Assembly: GCF_001613935.1 (NCBI RefSeq)
Contig: NZ_LQCI01000009.1
Span: forward strand, 276,821 to 340,820
Origin: Amycolatopsis regifaucium
Lineage (GTDB): Bacteria; Actinomycetota; Actinomycetes; Mycobacteriales; Pseudonocardiaceae
Direction of reading: 5' to 3'
Length of the DNA stretch: 64,000 bases
A program made the translations under genes and the position numbers. Positions 16,632 through 25,312 of the stretch are shown here, piece after piece (within the stretch, counting starts at the first letter, position 1; the number at the start of each line of letters is the position of its first letter). The notes under the pieces were generated by a model, which worked only from the letters and a program-made list of their open reading frames with translations, did not search any database and was not told where the DNA came from.

Positions 16632-18460
16632 CGGGACACCACCTCTTCATAGCCCGAAGCCTGCAGGCGGAACAACCGCGCGTACTCCCCGCCCGTTGCG
16701 ATCAGCTCGTCATGCGAGCCGAGTTCCACGACCCGGCCTTCGGCGAGCACCGCGATCGCGGCCGCGTCCCGGACCGCGCCGAGGCGGTGCGAGATCAGCA
16801 CGCTGGTCGCGCCGTCCCGATGCCGTCGCAGGCTGCTGTGCACCTCGTACTCGGCCTCCGCGTCCAGCCCCGAGCTCGGTTCGTCCAGGATCATCAGTTC
16901 CCGTCGGTCGCGCAGGAACGCGCGCGCCAGCGCGAGGCGCTGCCACTGCCCGCCGGAGAGCAGCACGCCGGTCTCCGGATCCTCGCGATCCGCTTCGTCG
17001 AAGAACATCCTGGAAAGCAGCGTGTCATAGCCGCGCGGAAGCCCGGCCACGATGTCGTGCGCGCCCGCCCGTCGCGCCGCGGCGGTCACCCGCTCGCGAT
17101 CCTCCATACCGGACACGTCGCCGAGGCCGATGTTCTCGGCCGCGCTGAGGTCGTAACACATGTAGTCCTGGAAGACCGCGCCGATTCGCCCGCGCAGCTC
17201 CTCGACCGGAACATCTCGCAGATCCACGCCGTCCCAGAGGATCGCTCCGCGCTCCGGATCGTAGAACCGGCACAGCAGTTTGCTGATCGTCGATTTCCCG
17301 GCGCCGTTCAGCCCGACCAGCGCCAGTGACCGGCCGTGCGAAATGGTCAGGTTCACCCCGCGCAGCACCCACGGCTGGTCCTCGGCGTAGCGGAACCAGA
17401 CGTCGCGCAACTCGATGCCCGAACGCAAGCCCGGCAACCGCCGGGGTTCGGCCGGAACGGGGAGATCCGGACCCTGCGACTCGATCTCCTCATAGTGGTC
17501 GAACAACAACGTCGAGTGATGCGCCGAAGCCAACCGGGAGACGAGGCTCTGCAACGCGCCCTGTACTCCGCCGACCGACGCCACGAAGATGGCGATGTCA
17601 CCGAGCGAAAGCTTCCCGTGCGCGGCCAGCCACACCGCCCAGAGCAGGCCACCCGCCGCGACCGCCGCGGTCAGCCCGGCCAGCAGGCCGTGCATCCGCG
17701 CGTCCCGGCGGTCCTGTCCTTCGACGACGGCGTGCCCGGCGGTCAGCTCGACGAGCATCCGTCGCCGGAACAGATCACCGAGTCCCAGCAAGCGGAGTTC
17801 CTTGGCCGCGTCGAGGCTCGCCAGCAACTCGGCGTAGAACACCTCGCGCCGTTCGGTCGGCGCGATCGACCACAGGACGCGCGCCCGGGCCCGGCTCAGC
17901 CGCAGATTGGCCAGCAGCGCTGGGATCGCCGCCACCAGCACGATCAAGGCCATTCCCGCGTCGATCACGAGCAGCGTGCCGAGAAATCCGGCCAGCGTGA
18001 CCGTCGCCTGCACCGCACCGATGCCGTCGTCGACGAGCTGACCGGGCCCGCTGCGGCCCGTCTGCTGCGCGAGCCTGAGCTTGTCCCGGAAGCGCGGGTC
18101 CTCCATCCTCGCGATCCCGGTGAGCCTGGCCATCGCCCGGTAAAGCCGGTCCATCGTCACCACGGCGACCGAACGGTCGAGCCGCTGTTTCAGATACTCC
18201 GTCGTCACCGGGAGCAGCCCCGCCATCAGCCCGGCCATCGCGAGGGCGACCGCCCACGGCAACAGAGCCGGCCAGACTCCGTGTGCGGCCAGGCCGTCGA
18301 GGAGGACTTTGGTGCACCACGCGGTCGCGAGCGGGACGACGCCACCGAGCAGCGACAGCACCAGGTAGAGCGGCGTGCCCACCGGGGCGGCCTGCCGGGT
18401 GAGGCGGACCGCCGCCCACAGCAGGCTCAGTACCCGGCGGGCTCCGAGGGAGGTGTTCAC
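16628..18460 (-). CDS. ABC exporter, fused membrane and ATPase domains
   Basis: The 610-residue half-transporter has a six-helix exporter domain (about 20-330) and a C-terminal ATPase with Walker A GLNGAGKST, signature LSGGQ and Walker B LMILDEP, then the H-loop ISHRL. There is no N-terminal C39 peptidase domain, so leader removal needs another protease, plausibly the S26 enzyme encoded next. Export of the Cys-rich peptide is the obvious inference. GTG 18460 overlaps the thioredoxin-like gene stop as GTGA. Homodimer formation is expected because no partner is encoded. Confidence 0.92.
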   Translation of the reverse strand: MNTSLGARRVLSLLWAAVRLTRQAAPVGTPLYLVLSLLGGVVPLATAWCTKVLLDGLAAHGVWPALLPWAVALAMAGLMAGLLPVTTEYLKQRLDRSVAVVTMDRLYRAMARLTGIARMEDPRFRDKLRLAQQTGRSGPGQLVDDGIGAVQATVTLAGFLGTLLVIDAGMALIVLVAAIPALLANLRLSRARARVLWSIAPTERREVFYAELLASLDAAKELRLLGLGDLFRRRMLVELTAGHAVVEGQDRRDARMHGLLAGLTAAVAAGGLLWAVWLAAHGKLSLGDIAIFVASVGGVQGALQSLVSRLASAHHSTLLFDHYEEIESQGPDLPVPAEPRRLPGLRSGIELRDVWFRYAEDQPWVLRGVNLTISHGRSLALVGLNGAGKSTISKLLCRFYDPERGAILWDGVDLRDVPVEELRGRIGAVFQDYMCYDLSAAENIGLGDVSGMEDRERVTAAARRAGAHDIVAGLPRGYDTLLSRMFFDEADREDPETGVLLSGGQWQRLALARAFLRDRRELMILDEPSSGLDAEAEYEVHSSLRRHRDGATSVLISHRLGAVRDAAAIAVLAEGRVVELGSHDELIATGGEYARLFRLQASGYEEVVSR

Positions 18461-18999
18461 AGCGTGGCCGGCACCGGCAGGGCCGACATCTCCCACCCGC
18501 TGGCCAGCACGGTCCGATCGCGGTCGATCAGGCACAGCGCGGGATAGCCGCCGGCGCCGAAGGCCCGATGCACGTCGCCGCCCTCGGCTTCGATGACCAC
18601 CTCGGCGACCTCGCCGAGCCGGACGACCATGTCCGCCGTCTCCTCTTCGCTTCCGGCGGCGATCGCGACCACCTTTCCCTCGAACCGGGTGGCGTATTCG
18701 ATGAACTGGGGCATCCGCTCCTTGCATGGTTCACATCCCGGCGAGAAGAAGCCGACGAGGGCGCGGGAACCGTCGATGTCCGCGACGGACAGCTCGGTCC
18801 CGCCGACCGTGGTGGCGGAGAACGCGCCGATGGTGGCACCCGCGGGAAGTGCGATGTCCGGCTCGGCGGCGGCCTGCTGTCGCACGGTCTTCAGGGTCTC
18901 GTTCTGCTCGCGCAACCTCCGGATGATGCCGAAGCTGAGCAGCAGGTCCAGCACGCACAGGAGTCCGACGAGCACGACGGCGGCGGTGAGGATGGGCAT
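18457..18999 (-). CDS. MauD/TlpA-like membrane-anchored thioredoxin
   Basis: The 180-residue protein has an N-terminal membrane helix (residues 2-26) and a TlpA/redoxin domain with the active-site pair C89-E-P-C92 in FFSPGCEPCKE and the cis-proline region AGGYPALCLID. This is the layout of MauD, the partner of MauE in disulfide formation. The catalytic domain would face outside. As second gene after the Cys-rich peptide it is well placed to oxidise or shuffle its disulfides. ATG 18999 has GGAG upstream. The stop overlaps the ABC exporter start. Confidence 0.9.
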   Translation of the reverse strand: MPILTAAVVLVGLLCVLDLLLSFGIIRRLREQNETLKTVRQQAAAEPDIALPAGATIGAFSATTVGGTELSVADIDGSRALVGFFSPGCEPCKERMPQFIEYATRFEGKVVAIAAGSEEETADMVVRLGEVAEVVIEAEGGDVHRAFGAGGYPALCLIDRDRTVLASGWEMSALPVPATL

Positions 19000-19086
19000 G
19001 GTGTTCTCCAGTGGAGGAAGTGGACGGGCAGGGTGCCGCGGGTGGTGGCCGGTGCTCGCGCGCCCGCCCACCACCCGCGGTGTCGA

Positions 19087-19293
19087 TCAGCCTCCGCAGA
19101 TCCGGAAGGGCTGGCAGGGTCCGCAGAATTCGATGCACGCACCGTTCTGCGAACACCGGCGCCGGTAATCGCTGCGCTCACGGCAGTAGCAGTGCTTGTA
19201 GTACGGGTCCGGCGGGCAGCCCGCACCCACGTCGGCCTTGGCGACGAACACGCTCAGCAGCTTGTCGCCGAGGGTTTCGAATGTCTTGCGCAT
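19087..19293 (-). CDS. 68-residue eight-cysteine peptide, candidate exported disulfide-rich product
   Basis: The peptide has a cysteine-free N-terminus of 25 residues (MRKTFETLGDKLLSVFVAKA then DVGAG) and a 43-residue C-terminus with eight Cys at 26, 35, 37, 47, 53, 57, 60 and 66, ending CGG. The leader has only a short hydrophobic patch, not a Sec signal peptide; V22-G-A24 could be cut by the operon's S26 peptidase, giving a mature peptide starting at Gly25. GAGGAG precedes ATG 19293. It is the first gene of an operon with MauD-like, exporter, signal peptidase and MauE-like genes. I do not recognise the family. Bacteriocin, signalling peptide or metal-binding peptide are all possible. Confidence 0.82.
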   Translation of the reverse strand: MRKTFETLGDKLLSVFVAKADVGAGCPPDPYYKHCYCRERSDYRRRCSQNGACIEFCGPCQPFRICGG

Positions 19294-19379
19294 GGTCCGC
19301 GCTCCTCACTTCCGCCGAGCCGGGCGGCGTCGGCAGCGCCCAACGTAGGAAAGGCCCGTACACAAAGGCGGATAGCGCG

Positions 19380-19399
19380 GATACACGCGCGCGTGTATC
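19380..19399. promoter_or_regulatory. 20-bp perfect palindrome in the divergent peptide/SARP promoter region
   Basis: gatacacgcgcgcgtgtatc reads the same on both strands. It lies 87-106 bases before the Cys-rich peptide start and 104-123 before the SARP start, in the only promoter region of the locus. It is a good operator candidate, although SARP proteins themselves usually bind direct repeats. Confidence 0.55.
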
Positions 19400-19502
19400 T
19401 CCTGTGCACCAACGCGAAGTGAACGTCCGGCAAAGTCGATGGTGATAGAACTGCCTTAAGGGGTCTCACGTTTCTGTCGCCAACTCTCGGGGAGAGGTGT
19501 GA

Positions 19503-21308
19503 GTGTCGACGATCGAGTTCAGGGTTCTGGGGAGGCTCGAGGTACACACCGATGGCGGGACGATCGCGCTGGGTTCGGCCAAACAGCGCAATCTTCTGGC
19601 CGTGTTGCTGCTGCACCCTGGCCGAACAGTCCCGATCCGCAGGCTGATCCAGACGTTGTGGGGAGACGAACCGCCGCTTTCGGCGGTCGCCAACCTGCGC
19701 ACCTACGCGAACCGGCTCCGTGGCGCACTGCCGGCACAACGTATCGCCGGCCGCGCCTCAGGTTACGAAATCCAGCTGCGCCAAGGGGAATTGGATCTTC
19801 ACGTCTTCACAGAACGAGCGGGAACCGGCCGGGCGGCCTTCGCGCGGGGTGACTACGCCGCCGCCGTCCGCCATCTCGGTGAGGCGCTTTCCGCTTGCCG
19901 CGGCGCGGTGTTGGAAGATCTCGCCGACAACGAAGCCCTCGCCGGTTCGATAGCGCCGGTGGAAGAACTCCGGCTTTCGGTCACCGAGGATCACCTCGAC
20001 GCCCGCTTGCGGCTCGGTGAGCATCGGGAGGTGGTCGCCCCGTTGCGCGAGTTCGTGGCCGAACATCCGTTGCGGGAACGGCCTTGGGCACATCTGATGA
20101 CCGCGCTGTACCGATCCGGTGATCCCGCCGGGGCACTCGCCGTCTACACCGACTGTCGCCGGGTGCTCGCGGACCGGCTCGGGCTGGAACCCTCACCCGA
20201 TCTGGCCGCACTGCATCGGTCGATGCTGGACCGGGATCCGCGCCTGACCGCGGCCTCCCCCGCGCCGGTCACCACCGTGCCCGACCCGGAGACCTCCGCG
20301 CCGCGGGAGCTCCCGGTGCGGTGCCGGGCGTTCGGGGGCCGGGCGGGTGAGGCAGCACGCCTCGCCTCACTGCTCGCCGGGCCGGAGGGGACGGGTCCGA
20401 AGGCCGCTGTGGTCCACGGTCCGTGCGGTATCGGCAAGAGCGCGCTGGTGCTGGAGGTGGCGCACCGGGCCGGGCCGCGATTCCCCGGTGGACAGTTGTA
20501 CGTCGACCTGGGTGTCGACGGTCCGGCTTCCCGCGTGTCTCTTCGGCTGCTGCGGCATCTCGGGGTACCCGCGTCGGACATCCCGTGGAGGCCGGACGAG
20601 GCCGCCGCCGTGCTGCGCTCGCACCTGTCCCACCGGGCGGTGCTGCTGGTGCTCGACGGCGCGACCGAGTCCGCCGCGCTCCGCGCGCTCATCCCCGCCA
20701 CGGGATCGTGCGCGGTACTGATCACCAGCCGGTCGCCGTTGATGCTGGACGGCGCGGAACATCTCGCGCTCGGCAGATTGTCCGAAAAGGACGGCCGCGA
20801 AGTGCTCGGCCGGGTGGCCGGCCGGTCCAGAGTGGACGAAGAGCCGGGCGCGGCTGCCGAAATCGTCCGGTATTGCCACGGTATCCCGGCCGCGCTGCGG
20901 ATCGCGGGCACCATCCTGGCCAATCGGCCGACGCGTCCGTTGTCCTGGCTGGCGCGTCGACTCGCCCCGGAGGAGAGCAGGCTGGACGAACTGGGGTTCG
21001 GCGGGGAATCGGTGCGCGCGTTGTATTCGTCGGCGTTCCAGCCGATCGAGGCCGGCCAGGATCCGCTGGCCGCGTCCGCGTTCCGGCTACTCGGCAGGCC
21101 GGGTTTCGAGGTGTGCCGGACCGCGCGGGCCGCCGCCGTCCTCGACATCTGTCCGTTGAAGGCCGAGGCGGCGTTGGATCGCCTGGTCGACCTCGGCCTC
21201 GCCGAATGGGGCGACGAAGACACCTACCGGCTGCCGCCGCTGATGCGGTTGTTCTCGACCGAACTGGGGGCCGTCGTCCCGGCGCAACGGAGCGCGCTGG
21301 CCTGGTGA
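19503..21308 (+). CDS. SARP-family regulator with NB-ARC ATPase domain (AfsR-like)
   Basis: The 601-residue protein has an OmpR-type DNA-binding domain (about 1-95), a BTAD domain (100-245) containing ERPWAHLMTALYRSGD and AVYTDCRRVLADRLGLEPSP, and an NB-ARC ATPase (about 285-520) with Walker A HGPCGIGKSA and Walker B LLVLDGA. It lacks the TPR tail of full-length AfsR. SARPs activate secondary metabolite clusters, and this one is divergent from the Cys-rich peptide operon with only 209 bases between the starts. The GTG at 19503 follows GGGGAGAGG. A strong hairpin terminator follows directly. Confidence 0.93.
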   Translation: MSTIEFRVLGRLEVHTDGGTIALGSAKQRNLLAVLLLHPGRTVPIRRLIQTLWGDEPPLSAVANLRTYANRLRGALPAQRIAGRASGYEIQLRQGELDLHVFTERAGTGRAAFARGDYAAAVRHLGEALSACRGAVLEDLADNEALAGSIAPVEELRLSVTEDHLDARLRLGEHREVVAPLREFVAEHPLRERPWAHLMTALYRSGDPAGALAVYTDCRRVLADRLGLEPSPDLAALHRSMLDRDPRLTAASPAPVTTVPDPETSAPRELPVRCRAFGGRAGEAARLASLLAGPEGTGPKAAVVHGPCGIGKSALVLEVAHRAGPRFPGGQLYVDLGVDGPASRVSLRLLRHLGVPASDIPWRPDEAAAVLRSHLSHRAVLLVLDGATESAALRALIPATGSCAVLITSRSPLMLDGAEHLALGRLSEKDGREVLGRVAGRSRVDEEPGAAAEIVRYCHGIPAALRIAGTILANRPTRPLSWLARRLAPEESRLDELGFGGESVRALYSSAFQPIEAGQDPLAASAFRLLGRPGFEVCRTARAAAVLDICPLKAEAALDRLVDLGLAEWGDEDTYRLPPLMRLFSTELGAVVPAQRSALAW

Positions 21309-21311
21309 GCG

Positions 21312-21353
21312 TCCGCACCGATCGATAATCCTCAGGTTATCGATCGGTGCGGA
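21312..21353 (+). terminator. Strong hairpin terminator after the SARP gene
   Basis: A perfect 17-base stem, starting TCCGCACCGATCGATAA at 21312-21328 and closing at 21337-21353, has an 8-base loop. No T-run follows, as is common in actinobacteria. It insulates the SARP locus from the cupin gene. Confidence 0.8.
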
Positions 21354-21438
21354 TCTCCGCGTTGATCAAGCCCTGGCACCGGGAGAGGATTCTCCTGTCA
21401 GCGAGCCGCTGACCACGGAAAACCAAGGAGATCACCCC

Positions 21439-21918
21439 ATGTTCGACCCCATCCTCCTCCGGGCCGCCGACGCCGAGCTCGTCAGCGACGCGCCGGGCAG
21501 CGACATCACGCTGCTGGCCGACTCCGACACCACCGACGGCGGCTTCACCGCGAACCGCGCGACCCTGAAGCAAGGTGTCTTCGGCACCCCGGCCCACTTC
21601 CACACCCGCGCGACCGAGTTCTTCTTCGTGCTCGAAGGAAAGCTTCAGGTCCTCGTCGAGGAGACCCTGCACACCCTGGAGAAGGGCGACTTCCTCGCCG
21701 TGCCGCCGCGGGTGCCGCACGCGTTCGGGCCCGCCGCCGACTCGGACGCCGACGTCCTGGTGACCTTCACCCCGGGCATGGCCCGCTTCGATTACTACCG
21801 GCTCCTCGACCGGGTCGCCCGCGGGGAGGCCGATCCCGCGAAGATCGCCGCGTCTTCGAAGCAGTACGACAATCACTACGTCGACAGCCCGATCTGGCGC
21901 GCGGCCCGCGGTCAGTGA
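21439..21918 (+). CDS. Cupin-domain protein
   Basis: The 159-residue protein is a single cupin barrel. Motif 1 is visible in GTPAHFHTRATEFFFVLEG (two His and one Glu for metal) and motif 2 in GDFLAVPPRVPHAFGPA (third His). Such proteins may be dioxygenases, isomerases or sensors; the substrate is unknown. AAGGAG lies ten bases before ATG 21439. It converges on the RidA gene with only three bases between stops, and may form a stress or small-metabolite pair with the divergent RidA/HxlR genes. Confidence 0.87.
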   Translation: MFDPILLRAADAELVSDAPGSDITLLADSDTTDGGFTANRATLKQGVFGTPAHFHTRATEFFFVLEGKLQVLVEETLHTLEKGDFLAVPPRVPHAFGPAADSDADVLVTFTPGMARFDYYRLLDRVARGEADPAKIAASSKQYDNHYVDSPIWRAARGQ

Positions 21919-21921
21919 GCG

Positions 21922-22329
21922 TCAGTCGATGACGGCGGTCGCTTCGACCTCGACCAGGTGCTCGGGCACGTCGAGTGCGGCGACCCCGATCAGGGTCCCC
22001 GGCGGGACCGGGGTGCCGCCCAACTTGGCGGCCGCCCGATCGACGCCTTCGAGGAACAGCGCGAGCTTGTCCGGAGTCCAGTCGACGACGTAGACGGTCA
22101 GTTTCGCGACGTCGTCGAAGGTGGCGCCTGCCGCCGTGAGCGCGGTGCTGATGTTCAGGTAGCACTGTTCGACCTGCGCGGTGAGGTCGCCTTCGCCGAC
22201 AAGGGCGCCGTCGGCGTCCCAGGCGACCTGCCCCGCGACGAAGACCAGCTTCGACCCGGTCGCGATCGAAACCTGCCGGTAGGCGGGGATCTCCGGCAGT
22301 CCCGTGGGGTTCACCAGGGTGATGGCCAT
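21922..22329 (-). CDS. RidA-family reactive-imine deaminase-like protein
   Basis: The 135-residue protein has the YjgF/YER057c/UK114 fold: FVAGQVAWDADGALVGEGDLTAQVEQCYLNI and the C-terminal GVAALDVPEHLVEVEATA. The Arg that marks true RidA deaminases (near residue 105, in the R-V-E-V-E type context) is replaced here by the LDVPEHLVEV sequence, so it is more likely an Rid2-7 subgroup member of unknown role. ATG 22329. It is divergent from an HxlR regulator, which probably controls it. Confidence 0.87.
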   Translation of the reverse strand: MAITLVNPTGLPEIPAYRQVSIATGSKLVFVAGQVAWDADGALVGEGDLTAQVEQCYLNISTALTAAGATFDDVAKLTVYVVDWTPDKLALFLEGVDRAAAKLGGTPVPPGTLIGVAALDVPEHLVEVEATAVID

Positions 22330-22349
22330 GCTGTCGTACTCCTCGCCAT

Positions 22350-22366
22350 AGTCACTTGTGGTTACT
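22350..22366. promoter_or_regulatory. Possible HxlR operator
   Basis: AGTCAC and GTTACT form an inverted repeat with one mismatch around TTGTG in the 101-base divergent promoter between the RidA and HxlR genes. HxlR proteins usually bind such paired half-sites; the evidence is weak. Confidence 0.3.
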
Positions 22367-22430
22367 CGGAAACCGTAGGAGAGTGGGCAACATCCTGGAA
22401 GAACGCACTTTTTCGTGACTGGGGAACCTC

Positions 22431-22823
22431 ATGGTGACCAAGCAGCTCAGCGGTACGGCGGCCGACGCGGATCTGACGCGGGCGGACTCATTGGCACGCG
22501 AAATCTTCTCCGACGTCGCCAACAAGTGGGCACTGCTGATCATCGAGATGATCGGCGACCGCACGCGGCGGTTCACCGAGCTGCGGAACGACATCGAAGG
22601 CATCAGCCACAAGATGCTCACCCAGAACCTGCGCATGCTGGAACGCAACGGCCTGGTCGAGCGGACCGTGCATCCGACCGTGCCACCCCGGGTCGACTAC
22701 ACCCTCACCGAGGCGGGCCACGGCCTGCGCGCGACGGTCGACGGCATGTGCGACTGGACCCACCGGTTCCTCGGCCACATCGAAGACTCGCGCCGACGGT
22801 TCGACGCGCCTGTTAACGGTTAA
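22431..22823 (+). CDS. HxlR-family transcriptional regulator
   Basis: The 130-residue winged-helix protein shows the HxlR pattern: VANKWALLIIEMIGDRTRRF near residue 30, ELRNDIEGISHKMLTQNLRMLERNGLVER as recognition region and RVDYTLTEAG in the wing. It lacks the usual N-terminal Cys of redox-sensing members. It is divergent from the RidA gene and is its likely regulator. ATG 22431 is preceded by GGGGAACC, a weak ribosome-binding site. Confidence 0.9.
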   Translation: MVTKQLSGTAADADLTRADSLAREIFSDVANKWALLIIEMIGDRTRRFTELRNDIEGISHKMLTQNLRMLERNGLVERTVHPTVPPRVDYTLTEAGHGLRATVDGMCDWTHRFLGHIEDSRRRFDAPVNG

Positions 22824-22882
22824 CGCCCTGGCCAGGGCCTCGACCGGTTCACTTCCCCGCAGCGCCGACCTATGCTCGTCGC

Positions 22883-23418
22883 GTGCTGACCGGCCGAGCG
22901 GAACCCCGGCCCGAGTTCGAACGGTTGCTGCGCGACGGCCCGTTCGCCGACGCGCTGCGCGAGGCCATCCGGGCGCGTGGCCTCAGCCTGGAACGCCTGC
23001 GCGACCACCTGCGTGCTCGCGGCGTTTCGATCACCGGCCACGGGTGACGTCGCTGCGAGGCTGCCGTCCCGGCCGGAGCGTCCACCGCCCCGAAGACGGT
23101 CTTCTCGTGATGGAACTACTCTTCGAACGGCCGCTCGCGAAAGGCGAAACGATCATCACCGAGCACACCCTGTCCAACAGCGCGCCGTTCCCGCACGCGA
23201 CGAACTACGAATGAAAATTCCGCCTTCCGGTCCGGGAATACGTACTCGAGATCCGGTTCTCCCCCGGGTTGCTTCCGGCGCGATGCCGTCGCTATTCCGA
23301 ACAGGACGGACAACCGGCGGAGTGGATCGATGTCCTTGCGGGTAGCGATTCCGTGCACGGGGTCGCCCTGAATTTCGGTCCTGGTCGCTTCGGATTCGCT
23401 TGGGATGGGGAGTCTTAG
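22883..23418 (+). pseudogene. XRE-type regulator reduced by internal deletion and a nonsense change
   Basis: The N-terminal piece (GTG 22883 to TGA 23047, 54 residues) ends SLERLRDHLRARGVSI, the start of a helix-turn-helix protein. A second piece in another frame begins near 23045 and reads RPEDGLLVMELLFERPL, KGETIITEHTLSNSAPF, then VREYVLEIRFSPG and VHGVALNFGPGRFGF to TAG 23418, the C-terminal beta-sandwich region of the same actinobacterial regulator family. Between the pieces well over 100 residues are missing, and within the second piece NYE is followed by TGA at 23212-23214 where family members have Arg, so CGA probably became TGA. Both a deletion and a point change mark this as dead. 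Confidence 0.75.
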
Positions 23419-23548
23419 ATGTCCTAAGAGGACGATCTTGGGGGTGGATTGTCCTGTTGTTCTTCTGCGGGGTAGCCGTTGGGGCCGAGGAGGGCGATGA
23501 CGGCCTGTGGGAGTGGGTGAGCCGTTAATGCTGCGGGCGGAGCGCCCG

Positions 23549-23805
23549 ATGGCCTACGAATTTGACAAATACCGCCGCCTTGTCCGCGCTGTAGGAATCG
23601 CACGGTCATCGCCCGCTGCGGCGAAGGCCACGGCGTTCATCACTGGGTCGTCGAAGGGAGCGTTCTCCTGCCGCACAGATTCCGCCCCCTACGCATCCAC
23701 TGGGAAGTCCGCGACAACGACCTTCGCAAAGCCTTCCTCGCCCTCGACTGCCCATCGCCTCCCGACGCCACCTCAAAGACCACTTATTCTGTTAGGCCCA
23801 CTTAG
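23549..23805 (+). mobile_element. IS5-family transposase C-terminal remnant
   Basis: Two frames together give the end of an IS5-type DDE transposase. One frame reads FDKYRRLVRAVGI; after a frameshift near 23610 the next reads VHHWVVEGSVLLPHRFRPL and RIHWEVRDNDLRKAFLAL, which corresponds to the RWVVERTFAWLHRFRRLRIRW block that holds the catalytic Glu. About 80 codons remain out of some 250. No terminal repeats could be identified. The flanking 23419-23548 and 23806-24035 hold nothing I recognise apart from a possible leaderless-type -10 (TATCAT, 24022-24027) for the next gene. Confidence 0.65.
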
Positions 23806-24035
23806 AGAATGTCTCTCTCATGCGACCTAGTAGCGGGCTAACCGTGGAGGAATTCTCACGCGGTTTACACTTTCCCTAACCACGAAGGCGACTACACGCT
23901 CTACGCGTCTGTAAGCTTGTTGCTCTGCGCAGTTTCTTTGACGCAGTTTTACCTCTATCGAGTGAAGTGAGGCCAGCACGGTCGCTACGCAAATCGATAT
24001 AGCACGCGTGTTCGATCTTCGGTATCATTGGGGTC

Positions 24036-25291
24036 GTGGCCAGCGAAAACAGTCCCCAGGTGGCGCGCTCCGAGTGGTGGCGCGGCGATACCGCGACACT
24101 GCATGCCCGCAAGCAGGAAATCGAAGTCTTGAAGCGCCAATTGGACGCGGAGCAGAATGCGATCCTGGCGGAAATCAATAACCGGGGTGTGCGTGGGTGT
24201 TCCGGCCATTCGACACTGGCAGCCCTGATTTTCGAGGACTTCCGTGTCACGGACAAGGAAGCCGGTCTTCGAGCCGACCGCGTCCTGGCGCTGCATCCCG
24301 CGGTGGTGGTGGGCGGCGAGATCGTGCCACCTCTGGCGCCCTTGACCGCCGAGGCCGCCTCCGAAGGCGCGATCGGGGGCGGGCAGATCGACGCGATCAT
24401 CCGCACCCTCACCCGCATCCCCTCCACCGTCCCGGAAGAAGACATGCGGGCCGGAGAGAAGATCCTCGTCGACCTCGCCCGGCACGCCGGACCCCGGCAG
24501 ATCGCCCGCGCCGGACGCCGCCTCCTCGACAAACTCGATCCCGACGGGAAAGAACCCCGCAACGAGGACCCCAAAGACGTGCGGCCGGAGTTGCGGTTCG
24601 TCAAACACCGCGACGGCACCCTTGGGCTCAAAGCCACCCTCGACCTGGAGACCTACGCGCGGTTGAAGTCCGACCTCGACCCGATGGCGAAACCCCACAA
24701 AGCCATCGACGGAGTCCGCGACTCCCGCACCCAAGACGAACGCTACGGCGATGCCTTCACCGACTACGACGACTCAAGACCACCAGCCGAAACCTCCCCG
24801 GCCAAGCAGGCGAAGCCACCCACATCCTCATCACCATGTCCTACGAGGACCTGATCAACGATCTCGGTGAAGCACACCTGGATCTCGTCGGGCCGATCAA
24901 CGCCACCGACGCCCGCATCCTCGCCTGCGACGCCCGCGTCCGACCCGGCGTCCTCGGCACCACAGGCGAACCACTCGACATCGGCCGCTCCAAACGCACC
25001 GTGTCTCTCGCCCAGAAATATGCGCTCACCATCCGCGACGGCGGGTGCGCGTTCCCCGGCTGCGACATGCCCGTACCCCGCTGCACCGCACATCACATCG
25101 TCTTCTGGCGACACCACGGCGAAACCAAAATCGACAACCTCGTCCTGCTCTGCACCAAACACCACCGCCTCATCCACCACAGCGAATGGAAAGTCGCCAT
25201 CGCCCAAGAAGGCCTCCCGGAGTTCACTCCTCCCGCCTACCTCGACCCGTCGGGCCAGCCGAGGCGCAACACCATGCACCTCAGGACCTAA
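24036..25291 (+). pseudogene. DUF222/HNH endonuclease (13E12-repeat type) with single-base frameshift
   Basis: The first frame from GTG 24036 encodes a DUF222 domain (QEIEVLKRQLDAEQ to HKAIDGVRDSRTQDERYGDAFTDY). It then loses homology, while the +1 frame continues NLPGQAGEATHILITMSYEDL and the HNH domain CAFPGCDMPVPRCTAHH with HHGETKIDNLVLLCTKHHRLIHH. Loss of one T near 24768 explains this: GACTACGACGA instead of GACTACGTACGA would restore DYVRL. The reconstructed protein is about 418 residues, normal for the family. These genes are multicopy and recombination-prone in actinobacteria. The shift may be real or a sequencing error. Confidence 0.8.
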
Positions 25292-25312
25292 GACTCCAGC
25301 TGTAGGTAACGA

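Noticed and set aside
15588..18999. A methylamine utilisation (mau) cluster
   Set aside because: MauD- and MauE-like genes are present but neither methylamine dehydrogenase subunit nor MauG/amicyanin is; the Cys-rich peptide is too short and unlike the small subunit.
15588..19293. A lanthipeptide, lasso or sactipeptide cluster
   Set aside because: No LanB/C/M, lasso cyclase or radical SAM gene is present; only redox and export functions accompany the peptide.
24036..25291. Programmed frameshifting in the DUF222/HNH gene
   Set aside because: No slippery run or downstream structure is evident, and a single missing T restores a family-like protein.
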